A program made the position numbers and the translations under genes. Of a stretch of DNA of 5,797 nt, positions 1 to 5,120 are shown one piece after another. How positions within the stretch are numbered: the stretch's first letter is position 1; every line of letters begins with the position of its first letter. The DNA lies in the NCBI GenBank assembly GCA_030835185.1, contig JAUQWL010000157.1, forward strand, positions 1 to 5,797. Reading direction: 5' to 3'. The stretch comes from Solirubrobacterales bacterium (GTDB lineage Bacteria > Actinomycetota > Thermoleophilia > Solirubrobacterales > 70-9). The notes beneath the pieces were generated by a model. The model did no database searches. It saw only the letters and a program-made list of their open reading frames with translations, and was not told where the DNA came from.

Positions 1-91
1 CGGAAACCTGAATGCCCTCTTCTCCGAATCCACATGCGGACAGGCCGAGGGCCGCGGTTACGGCAAGTGTTGTGATCAGAACGGCACGCAC
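1..91 (-). CDS. N-terminal fragment of a secreted lipoprotein (runs off the left edge)
   Basis: Reading the minus strand from a GTG at 91 gives an open frame to the window edge, about 30 codons. It starts M-R-A-V-L-I-T-T-L-A and continues through an Ala/Leu-rich hydrophobic stretch to L-S-A-C-G at residues 17-21. This is a textbook type II signal peptide: a short basic N-terminus, a hydrophobic core, and a lipobox with Cys20 as the lipidation site. The mature protein begins CGFGEEGIQVS and should be anchored to the outer face of the cytoplasmic membrane. The function cannot be read from 30 residues. Membrane-anchored c-type cytochromes and other respiratory lipoproteins in actinobacteria can start this way, and a respiratory operon lies nearby, but that identity is speculation. 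No Shine-Dalgarno sequence precedes the GTG. A -10-like TATGAT sits nine bases upstream, which fits a leaderless or nearly leaderless mRNA. Confidence 0.55.
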   Translation of the reverse strand, partial: MRAVLITTLAVTAALGLSACGFGEEGIQVS

Positions 92-100
92 AGCGACAGC

Positions 101-106
101 ATCATA
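101..106 (-). promoter_or_regulatory. Candidate -10 box for the left-edge lipoprotein gene
   Basis: The minus strand reads TATGAT here, five of six matches to TATAAT, inside a short AT-rich core (101-110) of otherwise GC-rich sequence. The hexamer ends nine bases before the GTG at 91, so transcription would start at or within a few bases of the start codon. No recognisable -35 hexamer lies 16-18 bases upstream. The same AT-rich core read on the plus strand (TATTGT, 105-110) could serve the divergent flavin reductase gene, but that match is weaker. Confidence 0.35.
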
Positions 107-122
107 TTGTCTGCGGCGGAGA

Positions 123-617
123 ATGGCCGTCCCGGATCCAGATGAGTTTCGCCAGGCGGTCGGGATGCTGCCCACCGGCGTCACCGTGATCGCTGCTCTC
201 GGCCCCGCGGGACCTGCCGGTGCGACCGCCTCTGCGGTCTGTTCCCTTTCGCTCAAGCCGATGATGATGCTGGCCTGCCTCGATCGCGGATCCCGCACCC
301 TGCTTGCTGTCCAGGGTGCCGACCGGTTCGGGATCAACGTGCTCCGTCGCGAACAGCGGCCGACGGCGGAGGTGTTCGCGACCAAAGTGGACCAGGCAGA
401 AAAGTGGGCCACCGTCGACTGGCGCGAGCACCTCGGCATCCCGCTGATCGAAGGCTCGCTCGCGCACGTCGTCTGTGGGCTTCACGACGTTGTGGCTGCA
501 GGTGATCACGTGATCATCACCGGTGACGTGCTCGAGGTCGAGGCGATCGAGGGCGATCCGCTTGTCTACCACGGGGGGCTCTTTCGCACTCTCGGCAGCG
601 ACGGGTCGAAGTCGTGA
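123..617 (+). CDS. Flavin reductase-like, FMN-binding split-barrel protein
   Basis: A 164-residue protein with the look of the flavin reductase-like domain (DIM6/NTAB, HpaC-like group), usually 150-180 residues. Such proteins bind FMN or FAD. Many use NAD(P)H to supply reduced flavin to a partner monooxygenase, while others are stand-alone oxidoreductases. Family features in order are: FRQAVGMLPTGVTVI at residues 9-23; the flavin-binding region GATASAVCSLSLKP at 33-46; FGINVL at 69-74; AGDHVIITGDV at 126-136; and the C-terminal PLVYHGGLFRTL at 146-157. The frame is open back to an ATG at 12. The 37 extra residues from that start are Arg/Ala-rich, unlike the family, and overlap the divergent lipoprotein start, so the ATG at 123 is preferred. 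Its ribosome site is poor (GGCGGAG, immediately upstream). No monooxygenase is adjacent, so the substrate and partner are unknown. Confidence 0.85.
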   Translation: MAVPDPDEFRQAVGMLPTGVTVIAALGPAGPAGATASAVCSLSLKPMMMLACLDRGSRTLLAVQGADRFGINVLRREQRPTAEVFATKVDQAEKWATVDWREHLGIPLIEGSLAHVVCGLHDVVAAGDHVIITGDVLEVEAIEGDPLVYHGGLFRTLGSDGSKS

Positions 618-707
618 AGCCCGCCGCGAGCCGCGGACGCGTGGATCGCTCCGGCAGGGTTCGGGAAGCCGCGGCCCGGGTAGGTTCGGTTGTGACGGTA
701 ATCGACG

Positions 708-715
708 AAGGAGGT
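708..715 (+). promoter_or_regulatory. Strong ribosome binding site for the SDR gene
   Basis: AAGGAGGT is a full match to the anti-Shine-Dalgarno complement and lies five bases before the ATG at 721. It fixes that start within a frame that is open much further upstream (back to an ATG at 523, inside the flavin reductase gene). Confidence 0.85.
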
Positions 716-720
716 CCCTG

Positions 721-1365
721 ATGAAGGTCGCAGTCGCAGGTGGGCACGGCAAGGTCGCTTTGATCCTCGCCCGGCTGTTGAGGGACCGCGGGGATACCGC
801 GCGGGCGTTGATCCGCGATCCCCACCAGGCCGGGGACGTCCGGGGAGCCGGGGGCGAGCCGGTGGCGGTCGACCTCGAGCAAGCCGGCGAGGACGAAATC
901 GATGCCGGTCTGACCGACTGCGACGCGGTCGTGTTCGCGGCCGGTGCAGGAGCGGGAAGCGGGCCGGCGCGCAAGGAGACGGTCGATTACGGGGGTGCCG
1001 TCAGGTTGATCGAATCCGCCCGTCGCAGCGGCATCAGCCGCTACGTGATGCTGAGCTCGGTCGGGGCCGACGCTGAGCGGGACGGTGACGGGCCGTTCGA
1101 CGTATACCTGAGAGCCAAAGGACGGGCCGATCGCGATCTGACCGAGAGCGGCCTCGACTTCACGATCGTCAGACCGGTGACGTTGACCGACAGGTCCGGT
1201 ACCGGACGGATCTCGACCGGCGAGGACATGGAGAAGGAGATACCGCGAGAGGACGTAGCCGAGACGATCGCCGAGGTGCTCCGGCGCGACGGTCTGATCG
1301 GTGTCACGTTCACCTTCGGATCGGGCGAGAGCAGCATAGGCGAGGCTCTTGACGGTCTCGTCTGA
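721..1365 (+). CDS. Atypical SDR / NmrA-like NAD(P)-binding oxidoreductase
   Basis: A 214-residue single-domain Rossmann protein, the usual size for the short atypical SDR (SDR_a5-like, YhfK/BVR-B-like) group annotated as NAD(P)H-binding or NAD-dependent epimerase/dehydratase. The N-terminal strand MKVAVAGGHGKVA carries the dinucleotide-binding glycines at 7, 8 and 10. The last glycine of a classic GxxGxxG is Ala13. Further signatures are VVFAAGAGAGSGP (70-82), the T-V-D-Y following it (87-90), the RYVMLSSVGAD strand and active-site region (107-117), Tyr129-x-x-x-Lys133 matching the SDR catalytic pair, IVRPVTLTD (149-157) and IPREDVAETI (174-183). The substrate is unknown, because members of this group serve as oxidoreductases, reductases or redox sensors. 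It lies 103 bases after the flavin reductase gene on the same strand, so co-transcription is possible but not shown. It converges with the next gene. Confidence 0.85.
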   Translation: MKVAVAGGHGKVALILARLLRDRGDTARALIRDPHQAGDVRGAGGEPVAVDLEQAGEDEIDAGLTDCDAVVFAAGAGAGSGPARKETVDYGGAVRLIESARRSGISRYVMLSSVGADAERDGDGPFDVYLRAKGRADRDLTESGLDFTIVRPVTLTDRSGTGRISTGEDMEKEIPREDVAETIAEVLRRDGLIGVTFTFGSGESSIGEALDGLV

Positions 1366-1403
1366 GCCGGCCCGGGTTCAGAATGGCCGGTCCGGGTTCA
1401 GAA
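1366..1403. repeat. Imperfect tandem duplication, 20-base period
   Basis: The 18-base unit GCCGGCCCGGGTTCAGAA at 1366-1383 recurs at 1386-1403 with one change (C to T at the sixth base). It occupies the convergent junction directly after the SDR stop codon. The right copy contains the minus-strand TGA stop (1398-1400) of the membrane protein gene, and the left copy carries the same stop-like trinucleotide just beyond it. It looks like a local slippage duplication of the 3' end of the minus-strand gene. Confidence 0.8.
1367..1390. terminator. GC-rich hairpin between convergent genes, possible bidirectional terminator
   Basis: CCGGCC (1367-1372) pairs perfectly with GGCCGG (1385-1390) across a 12-base loop, and a G-U pair could extend the stem by one. 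The place is right for a terminator serving both the SDR gene and the minus-strand membrane protein gene. There is no U-rich tract on either side and the stem is short, so termination is a guess. The pairing may simply be a by-product of the tandem duplication. Confidence 0.25.
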
Positions 1404-1838
1404 CATGCCCGCAGTGGTTTCGACCGCCCGCCAGATGAGGAAAGCGACGACGAAGCAGGCGACGGCCATCACTCCGGTCTCGCGCCGCACGATCGCCAGC
1501 GCCACCTCCTGCTGACGGTTTTCGTCCAGTGAGGCGAAGTCGGTTTCACCGAGTTCCTGGCCGGCCGAGGCGCCGCGCATCCCTTCGGCCAGGAGCGATG
1601 CGACCACCGGCAGGGCGGCGTAGAGATAGTGGAGGCCATCGTCGGCCCGGTTGCCGGCGAAGTAGAGCCAGGCCTCGGCGAGCACGAACAGAAGTGTGAC
1701 GAGCTGGGCGAACCGCAGCAGGTACCAGAACGGGATCGAGATCCGGTTCGTCTGCCACGCGACGCCGCCGGTCACTCCCGCGATCAGGTTCACGACGATT
1801 GCGGTCAGTCCCAGCGCCAAGTAGGCGTCGGCGGTCAT
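1398..1838 (-). CDS. Four-helix membrane protein of unknown function, divergent from nuo operon
   Basis: A 146-residue protein I do not recognise. Four hydrophobic segments are visible: about 7-28, 37-60, 70-86 and 121-139. They are joined by short loops, except for a charged 34-residue loop (87-120) containing GETDFASLDENRQQ. Arginines at 32, 42, 88, 108, 118 and 119 suggest that the first and third loops are cytoplasmic and both termini face outside. There is no signal peptide cleavage site, no Cys/His cluster and no known catalytic motif. The ATG at 1838 follows a -10/-35 pair with a leader of roughly 25 bases. Its Shine-Dalgarno candidate is weak (GGCGGG about six bases before the start). 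The gene shares its upstream region with nuoA, so a link to respiration is conceivable, but only location supports it. Confidence 0.75.
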   Translation of the reverse strand: MTADAYLALGLTAIVVNLIAGVTGGVAWQTNRISIPFWYLLRFAQLVTLLFVLAEAWLYFAGNRADDGLHYLYAALPVVASLLAEGMRGASAGQELGETDFASLDENRQQEVALAIVRRETGVMAVACFVVAFLIWRAVETTAGMF

Positions 1839-1870
1839 TCAATCCCGCCCGAAAGGGTCGGAGTTCGGCT

Positions 1871-1899
1871 TGTATATGCGGAAAATCACTATGTAGCAA
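1871..1899 (-). promoter_or_regulatory. Candidate promoter for the four-helix membrane protein
   Basis: On the minus strand, TTGCTA (bases 1899-1894; four of six to TTGACA) and TATACA (1876-1871; four of six to TATAAT) are separated by exactly 17 bases, the optimal sigma-70-type spacing. The predicted start near 1864 gives a leader of about 25 bases before the ATG at 1838. The elements sit in an AT-rich island within GC-rich DNA, which makes chance matches more likely than elsewhere in the window. Confidence 0.5.
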
Positions 1900-1900
1900 C

Positions 1901-1932
1901 TTGATACAAAGTAGCCAGCGTATCTGTATAAA
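1901..1932 (+). promoter_or_regulatory. Candidate promoter of the nuo operon
   Basis: TTGATA at 1901-1906 matches five of six bases of a -35 box, and TATAAA at 1927-1932 matches five of six bases of a -10 box. The 20-base spacing is longer than optimal, so the true pairing may differ. The -10 candidate places the transcript start near 1939 and a leader of about 40 bases before nuoA. This is the only AT-rich, promoter-like stretch before a long run of tightly packed nuo genes. Its -35 box lies one base from the -35 box of the divergent promoter. Confidence 0.4.
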
Positions 1933-1978
1933 CACTGCTGAATAACCAGCACCCGCCTCCGTCCAGGACCCCCCCGAC

Positions 1979-2359
1979 TTGTTACATCAGTATCTGCCAA
2001 TCCTCGTTTTCGCCGCCCTCGGGATCATCGTCGGGTTGGCGTTTGCCACGCTGAACCTGGTTCTCGGTCCGAAGCGCCTCAAGGACCCGACCAGCAGCGC
2101 CGGAGTCCGCCAGTCGGACCCTTACGAATGCGGACTGCCCTCGGAGATATCGAGCACCTTCCGTTTCGGGGTCAGCTTCTACCTGGTGGCGATGCTGTTC
2201 ATCCTCTTCGACATCGAGGTCATCTTCCTCTACCCGGTGGCCGCCATCCTCAAGTCCGCCGATTCGGTCTTCGTGCTGGTCGAAATCGTAATTTTCGTCT
2301 TCCTGCTGCTGGTCGCTTTCGTCTACGTCTGGCGAAAGGGGGCACTGAATTGGAGATAG
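1979..2359 (+). CDS. nuoA: NADH-quinone oxidoreductase subunit A (complex I)
   Basis: NuoA is a small membrane-arm subunit of respiratory complex I. It packs beside NuoH at the junction with the peripheral arm, next to the quinone cavity. The 126-residue product has three transmembrane helices (about 6-28, 66-90 and 97-117). It has the family signature DPYECGLP (47-54) with Cys51 in the long first loop, and the conserved SFYLVAMLFILFDIEVIFLYP region (66-86). Asp78 and Glu80 in the second helix correspond to the conserved acidic pair of the family. Length is typical (about 115-145). The start is a TTG at 1979, preceded by AGGA (1965-1968) about ten bases upstream. No ATG or GTG gives a better N-terminus without losing the first helix. 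It is the first gene of the operon and overlaps nuoB by ten bases. Confidence 0.95.
   Translation: MLHQYLPILVFAALGIIVGLAFATLNLVLGPKRLKDPTSSAGVRQSDPYECGLPSEISSTFRFGVSFYLVAMLFILFDIEVIFLYPVAAILKSADSVFVLVEIVIFVFLLLVAFVYVWRKGALNWR
2334..2342 (+). promoter_or_regulatory. Ribosome binding site supporting the TTG start of nuoB
   Basis: GAAAGGGGG lies inside the end of nuoA, seven bases before the TTG at 2350. The next in-frame ATG (2446) has no purine-rich site upstream, so this element favours the TTG start and coupling of nuoB translation to nuoA. Confidence 0.5.
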
Positions 2360-3060
2360 AACGCCAGAAGCTGCGTCTGCATTCCTCTCTCGAGCAGCCG
2401 AAGAGCCCTGAAGAGCTGCGCGCCCGTCAGCTGCGCGCCCGCGACATGCTGCGGGGTGACCTCGACGGTGCCGATCTCGACGCCTACGTCGAGGAACGGG
2501 TCGTCACCACCACACTGGAGAAGGTGTTGAACGTGGCTCGCGCCAACTCGATCTTTCCGGCGACGTTCGGTCTCGCATGCTGTGCGATCGAGATGATGTC
2601 GACCGTTTCGCCGCGCTACGACATCGCCCGCTTCGGCGCCGAGGCCTTCCGCGCCTCGCCCCGCCAGGCAGACCTGCTGATCATCTCCGGCCGGGTCTCG
2701 ATCAAGATGGCCCCGGTCGTGAGAAGGATCTACGACCAGATGCTCGAGCCCAAGTGGGCGATCTCGATGGGTGCCTGTTCCTCCAGTGGCGGCATGTTCT
2801 CCAACTATGCCGTCGTCCAGGGAGCGGACAAGTTCATGCCGGTCGATGTCCACGTTCCCGGCTGTCCTCCCCGTCCGGAAGCTCTGCTGTACGGCTTCAA
2901 CAAGCTTCAGAAGCAGATCCTCGGCAATCCCGAAACGGGGTGGCGCAGCCGCTATAACGCCCACGGAACGGAAGAGTGGGCCCGCGGCGGTCCGGCCTCC
3001 AGACCGTCTGAAGAGGCCGCTGAGGCTTACGCGCGCGCCCGCGAGGTACTCGGTGCCTGA
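2350..3060 (+). CDS. nuoB: NADH-quinone oxidoreductase subunit B (complex I, Fe-S cluster N2)
   Basis: NuoB is the peripheral-arm subunit that binds the [4Fe-4S] cluster N2, the last electron carrier before quinone, and forms part of the quinone pocket with NuoD. The 236-residue reading contains the core from about residue 50 to 200. FGLACCAIEMM (73-83) gives tandem ligands Cys77 and Cys78, MGACSSSGGMF (140-150) gives Cys143, and VPGCPPRPE (169-177) gives Cys172, so all four N2 ligands are intact. The preferred start is TTG at 2350, overlapping nuoA by ten bases. It has a purine-rich site and gives an Arg/Glu-rich extension of about 50 residues before the core. The in-frame ATG at 2446 would give a 204-residue protein closer to common lengths, but it lacks a ribosome site. 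The C-terminal tail after about 205 is Ala/Glu-rich and probably variable. The gene overlaps nuoC by eight bases. Confidence 0.95.
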   Translation: MEIERQKLRLHSSLEQPKSPEELRARQLRARDMLRGDLDGADLDAYVEERVVTTTLEKVLNVARANSIFPATFGLACCAIEMMSTVSPRYDIARFGAEAFRASPRQADLLIISGRVSIKMAPVVRRIYDQMLEPKWAISMGACSSSGGMFSNYAVVQGADKFMPVDVHVPGCPPRPEALLYGFNKLQKQILGNPETGWRSRYNAHGTEEWARGGPASRPSEEAAEAYARAREVLGA

Positions 3061-3838
3061 CGCGCCCGGACTCGAGCTGATCCTCGCCGGGATCAACGCA
3101 CAGCACCCAGGGGCGGTGCTCGACACGAGCTACGACCGCGAGCAGGCGGCACTGATCGTCAATCCCGACCAGATCCGCCCTGTGTTGACCTGGCTGCGTG
3201 ACACCGAGGGTCAGGAGTACACCTTCCTCGCCTCCGTCCACGGAGTCGACTACCTTCCGGCCGAGCCCCGCTTCGCCGTCCATTACGAGCTTCTCAACCG
3301 CGAGCGCTACGAACGGCTCCGGGTCAAGGCTCTCCTCCCCGACCCGGCCGCCATCCGGCACACGGATATCAACGAAGAAGACGCAACCGAAGCCTTCGTG
3401 CCCCCGGCCTACGGAACCGACAGGTACCGGGACCCAGCCGACCAGCAGACCAAAGAGCGCCCCACCGGGATTGCAGCGGGAACGGCCTCGACGGCAAACG
3501 CCGTACCGCCGAAGGCCGGAGGTGCCGTGGATGAGGGGTCCGCGCCCGCAGGCGCCGCCCCGTCCGGGGATGTGGACCCCGCATCCGCGCCCTGCCATCG
3601 GCCCGACGACGCGTTGCCCCATATCGACTCTGTCGTCGACCTCTTTCCGACTGCCGAGTTCCAGGAGCGCGAGGTTTACGACTTCTTCGGCATCGTCTTC
3701 GACGGCCACCCCGACCCGCGCCGCATCCTGATGCCCGAGGACTACGTCGGCTACCCGCAGCGCCGCGACTTCCCGATCGGTGGCGAACCGGTGATCTTCA
3801 CCCGCGACGAAGTGACCTACCCCGGCTGGTGGAACTGA
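3053..3838 (+). CDS. nuoC: NADH-quinone oxidoreductase subunit C (complex I) with a large internal insertion
   Basis: NuoC (30 kDa-type subunit) is a structural part of the peripheral arm and contacts NuoB and NuoD. It has no cofactor. The 261-residue product begins at a GTG inside the end of nuoB, with GAGGT (3043-3047) five bases before it. The N-terminal half has the usual fold elements (YTFLASVHGVDYLP at 56-69, then FAVHYELLN and RVKALLPDP up to 98). The C-terminal half has the signature IDSVVDLFPTAEFQEREVYD (191-210), then FFGIVFDGHPDPRRILMPEDYVGYPQRRDFP (211-241), in which EREVYDxFGI is diagnostic. Between these halves, where most NuoC proteins have only a few residues, residues 99-187 form an Ala/Pro/Gly/Asp-rich, probably disordered insertion. 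The frame is uninterrupted through it, so this is not a frameshift. Bacterial stand-alone NuoC is commonly about 150-220 residues. The stop overlaps the nuoD start (TGATG). Confidence 0.93.
   Translation: MPDAPGLELILAGINAQHPGAVLDTSYDREQAALIVNPDQIRPVLTWLRDTEGQEYTFLASVHGVDYLPAEPRFAVHYELLNRERYERLRVKALLPDPAAIRHTDINEEDATEAFVPPAYGTDRYRDPADQQTKERPTGIAAGTASTANAVPPKAGGAVDEGSAPAGAAPSGDVDPASAPCHRPDDALPHIDSVVDLFPTAEFQEREVYDFFGIVFDGHPDPRRILMPEDYVGYPQRRDFPIGGEPVIFTRDEVTYPGWWN
3347..3613 (+). other. Coding segment for the low-complexity insertion of NuoC
   Basis: This segment encodes NuoC residues 99-187. By direct count it holds 20 Ala and 11 Pro in 89 residues, with abundant Gly, Asp and Thr and only three aromatic residues (Phe115, Tyr120, Tyr125). 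There is one Cys at 181. The first third (to about 137) is more charged, with an INEEDATEAF stretch. The rest is Ala/Gly/Pro-rich. I found no internal tandem repeat at the DNA level and no stop codon, so it is translated as part of NuoC. Confidence 0.75.
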
Positions 3839-5118
3839 TGGCAGCCCGGAGCGCTCCGCGCGACAGCCTGATCGACCAGGAGCTGACCCCGGCGAGCCTG
3901 GCGATGGAGATCGAGTCCCAGCTTCCTGGCGCCACGGTCGAACTCGAACCCGAGCAGGAATTGATGACCGTCAACATGGGTCCGCATCACCCCGCGACCC
4001 ACGGTGTCCTCCGGCTTCTGGTCGACCTCGAGGGCGAGGTCGTAAAGGACCTCAAGCCGATCGTCGGCTACGTCCACACCGGTATCGAGAAGTCCTGCGA
4101 GTCGATGGCGTACTGGAAGGTCATCCCGTTTGTCGAACGGATGGACTACCTCTCCTACTTCTTCAACATGCAGGCTTATTGCGGCGCGGTCGAACAGCTG
4201 ATCGGCCTGGAGATCCCTCGGCGGGCCCAGTATCTGCGGGTGCTCCACATGGAGCTCAACCGCCTCCACTCGCACCTCGTCTGGCTCGGCACGACCGCCC
4301 TGGACGTCGGCGCGATGAGCGTCTACTTCTACTGTTTCCGCGATCGCGACCGGGTGCTCGACCTGTTCGAGATGTCGTCCGGCCAGCGCATGCACACGCG
4401 CTACTTCCAGATCGGTGGCGTGGTCGAGGACATCCCCGCCGGCTTCGAGCGCAAGGTGCGGGAGATGATCGAGACCCTGAAGCGGGGGATCGGCCAGTAC
4501 GAAGCACTGCTCGACCGCAACGAGATCTTCCTCATCAGGACCAAGGGCATCGGCATCGTCGAGCGGGACCGGCTGCTCGAGCTGGGCGTGACCGGTCCGT
4601 TGCTGAGGGCCTCCGGCGACGCCTGGGACCTCCGCAAGGAGGCCGACTACCTTGTCTACGACGAACTCGAATTCGATGTTCCGGTCGGTACGGTCGGCGA
4701 CGGCTACGACCGTTACCGGGTGCGCCTCACCGAGATGCGCGAATCGCTCAAGATCATCGAGCAGTGTCTCGACGGGATGCCTGGGGGACCGTGGCTTGCC
4801 GACGACCGCAAGTACGTGCTGCCCCCCCGATCCGAGCTTTCCACCTCGATGGAATCGCTGATCCATCACTTCAAGCTGGTGACCGAAGGCTTCCGGGTCG
4901 CCCCGGGGGAGGTCTACAACGCGGTCGAGTCACCCCGTGGCGAACTCGGCTGTTTCGTGGTCGCCGACGGCTCGGCCAAACCCGCGCGCGTCCACTTCCG
5001 CGAGCCTTCTTTCGTCAACCTGCAGGCCCTCAAGGACATGGCCGTCGGCGAATACGTCGCCGATCTGATCCAGACCCTGGCCATGCTGGACCCGATTCTC
5101 GGAGGGATCGACCGCTGA
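3838..5118 (+). CDS. nuoD: NADH-quinone oxidoreductase subunit D (complex I, quinone-site subunit)
   Basis: NuoD (49 kDa-type, descended from the NiFe-hydrogenase large subunit) forms the quinone-binding pocket with NuoB. The 426-residue product has the diagnostic GPHHPATHG at 48-56, whose His51 and His55 match the conserved quinone-site histidines. VGYVHTGIEK lies at 76-85, and Tyr92 is in register with the Tyr that hydrogen-bonds the quinone head group (Tyr87 of Thermus Nqo4). LHMELNRLHSHLVWLG lies at 136-151, SSGQRMHTRYFQIGG at 180-194, LIHHFKLVTEGF at 341-352, ESPRGELG at 364-371, and the C-terminus is DPILGGIDR. About 43 residues precede the core, longer than a minimal NuoD. The chosen ATG at 3838 shares its A with the nuoC stop and has GGTGG five bases upstream. 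A GTG at 3829 would add three residues. NuoE follows after two bases. Confidence 0.96.
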   Translation: MAARSAPRDSLIDQELTPASLAMEIESQLPGATVELEPEQELMTVNMGPHHPATHGVLRLLVDLEGEVVKDLKPIVGYVHTGIEKSCESMAYWKVIPFVERMDYLSYFFNMQAYCGAVEQLIGLEIPRRAQYLRVLHMELNRLHSHLVWLGTTALDVGAMSVYFYCFRDRDRVLDLFEMSSGQRMHTRYFQIGGVVEDIPAGFERKVREMIETLKRGIGQYEALLDRNEIFLIRTKGIGIVERDRLLELGVTGPLLRASGDAWDLRKEADYLVYDELEFDVPVGTVGDGYDRYRVRLTEMRESLKIIEQCLDGMPGGPWLADDRKYVLPPRSELSTSMESLIHHFKLVTEGFRVAPGEVYNAVESPRGELGCFVVADGSAKPARVHFREPSFVNLQALKDMAVGEYVADLIQTLAMLDPILGGIDR

Positions 5119-5120
5119 CC

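Noticed and set aside
12..122. Upstream ATG at 12 as the start of the flavin reductase
   Set aside because: The extra 37 residues are Arg/Ala-rich and not part of the family fold. They overlap the divergent lipoprotein signal peptide, and no ribosome site precedes that ATG.
624..636. CCGCG-AGC-CGCGG hairpin after the flavin reductase stop as a terminator
   Set aside because: It is a five-base-pair stem with no U tract, in GC-rich DNA where such palindromes are common. Similar AGCCGCGG bases recur at 667-674 without a clear role.
102..974. Long minus-strand frame (290 codons) across the flavin reductase and SDR genes
   Set aside because: It is antisense to two well-supported genes. Its product is Arg/Pro/Ser-rich with no recognisable domain, typical of shadow frames in GC-rich DNA.
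1875..1895. Six-codon leader peptide (M-R-K-I-T-M) in the nuo upstream region
   Set aside because: It has no ribosome site, lies upstream of the likely nuo transcript start, and shows no attenuator-like hairpins.
1839..1978. Possible small RNA, tRNA or riboswitch in the intergenic region before nuoA
   Set aside because: I found no cloverleaf, no conserved riboswitch core and no strong hairpin. The promoter-like hexamers explain the AT-rich island sufficiently.
2323..3126. Minus-strand frame (267 codons) opposite nuoB
   Set aside because: It lies antisense to nuoB, which has all four N2 cysteines in place. The opposite-strand product has no coherent domain.
3198..3731. Plus-strand alternative frame through nuoC, considered as evidence that the insertion is a frameshift
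   Set aside because: The nuoC frame is continuous from the GTG at 3053 to the TGA at 3836-3838, with family signatures on both sides of the insertion. The alternative frame gives only Ser/Pro/Arg/Thr-rich sequence.
3817..4869. Minus-strand frame (350 codons) opposite nuoD
   Set aside because: It is a mirror of nuoD codon bias. The His/Asp/Val-rich composition and lack of motifs mark it as non-coding.
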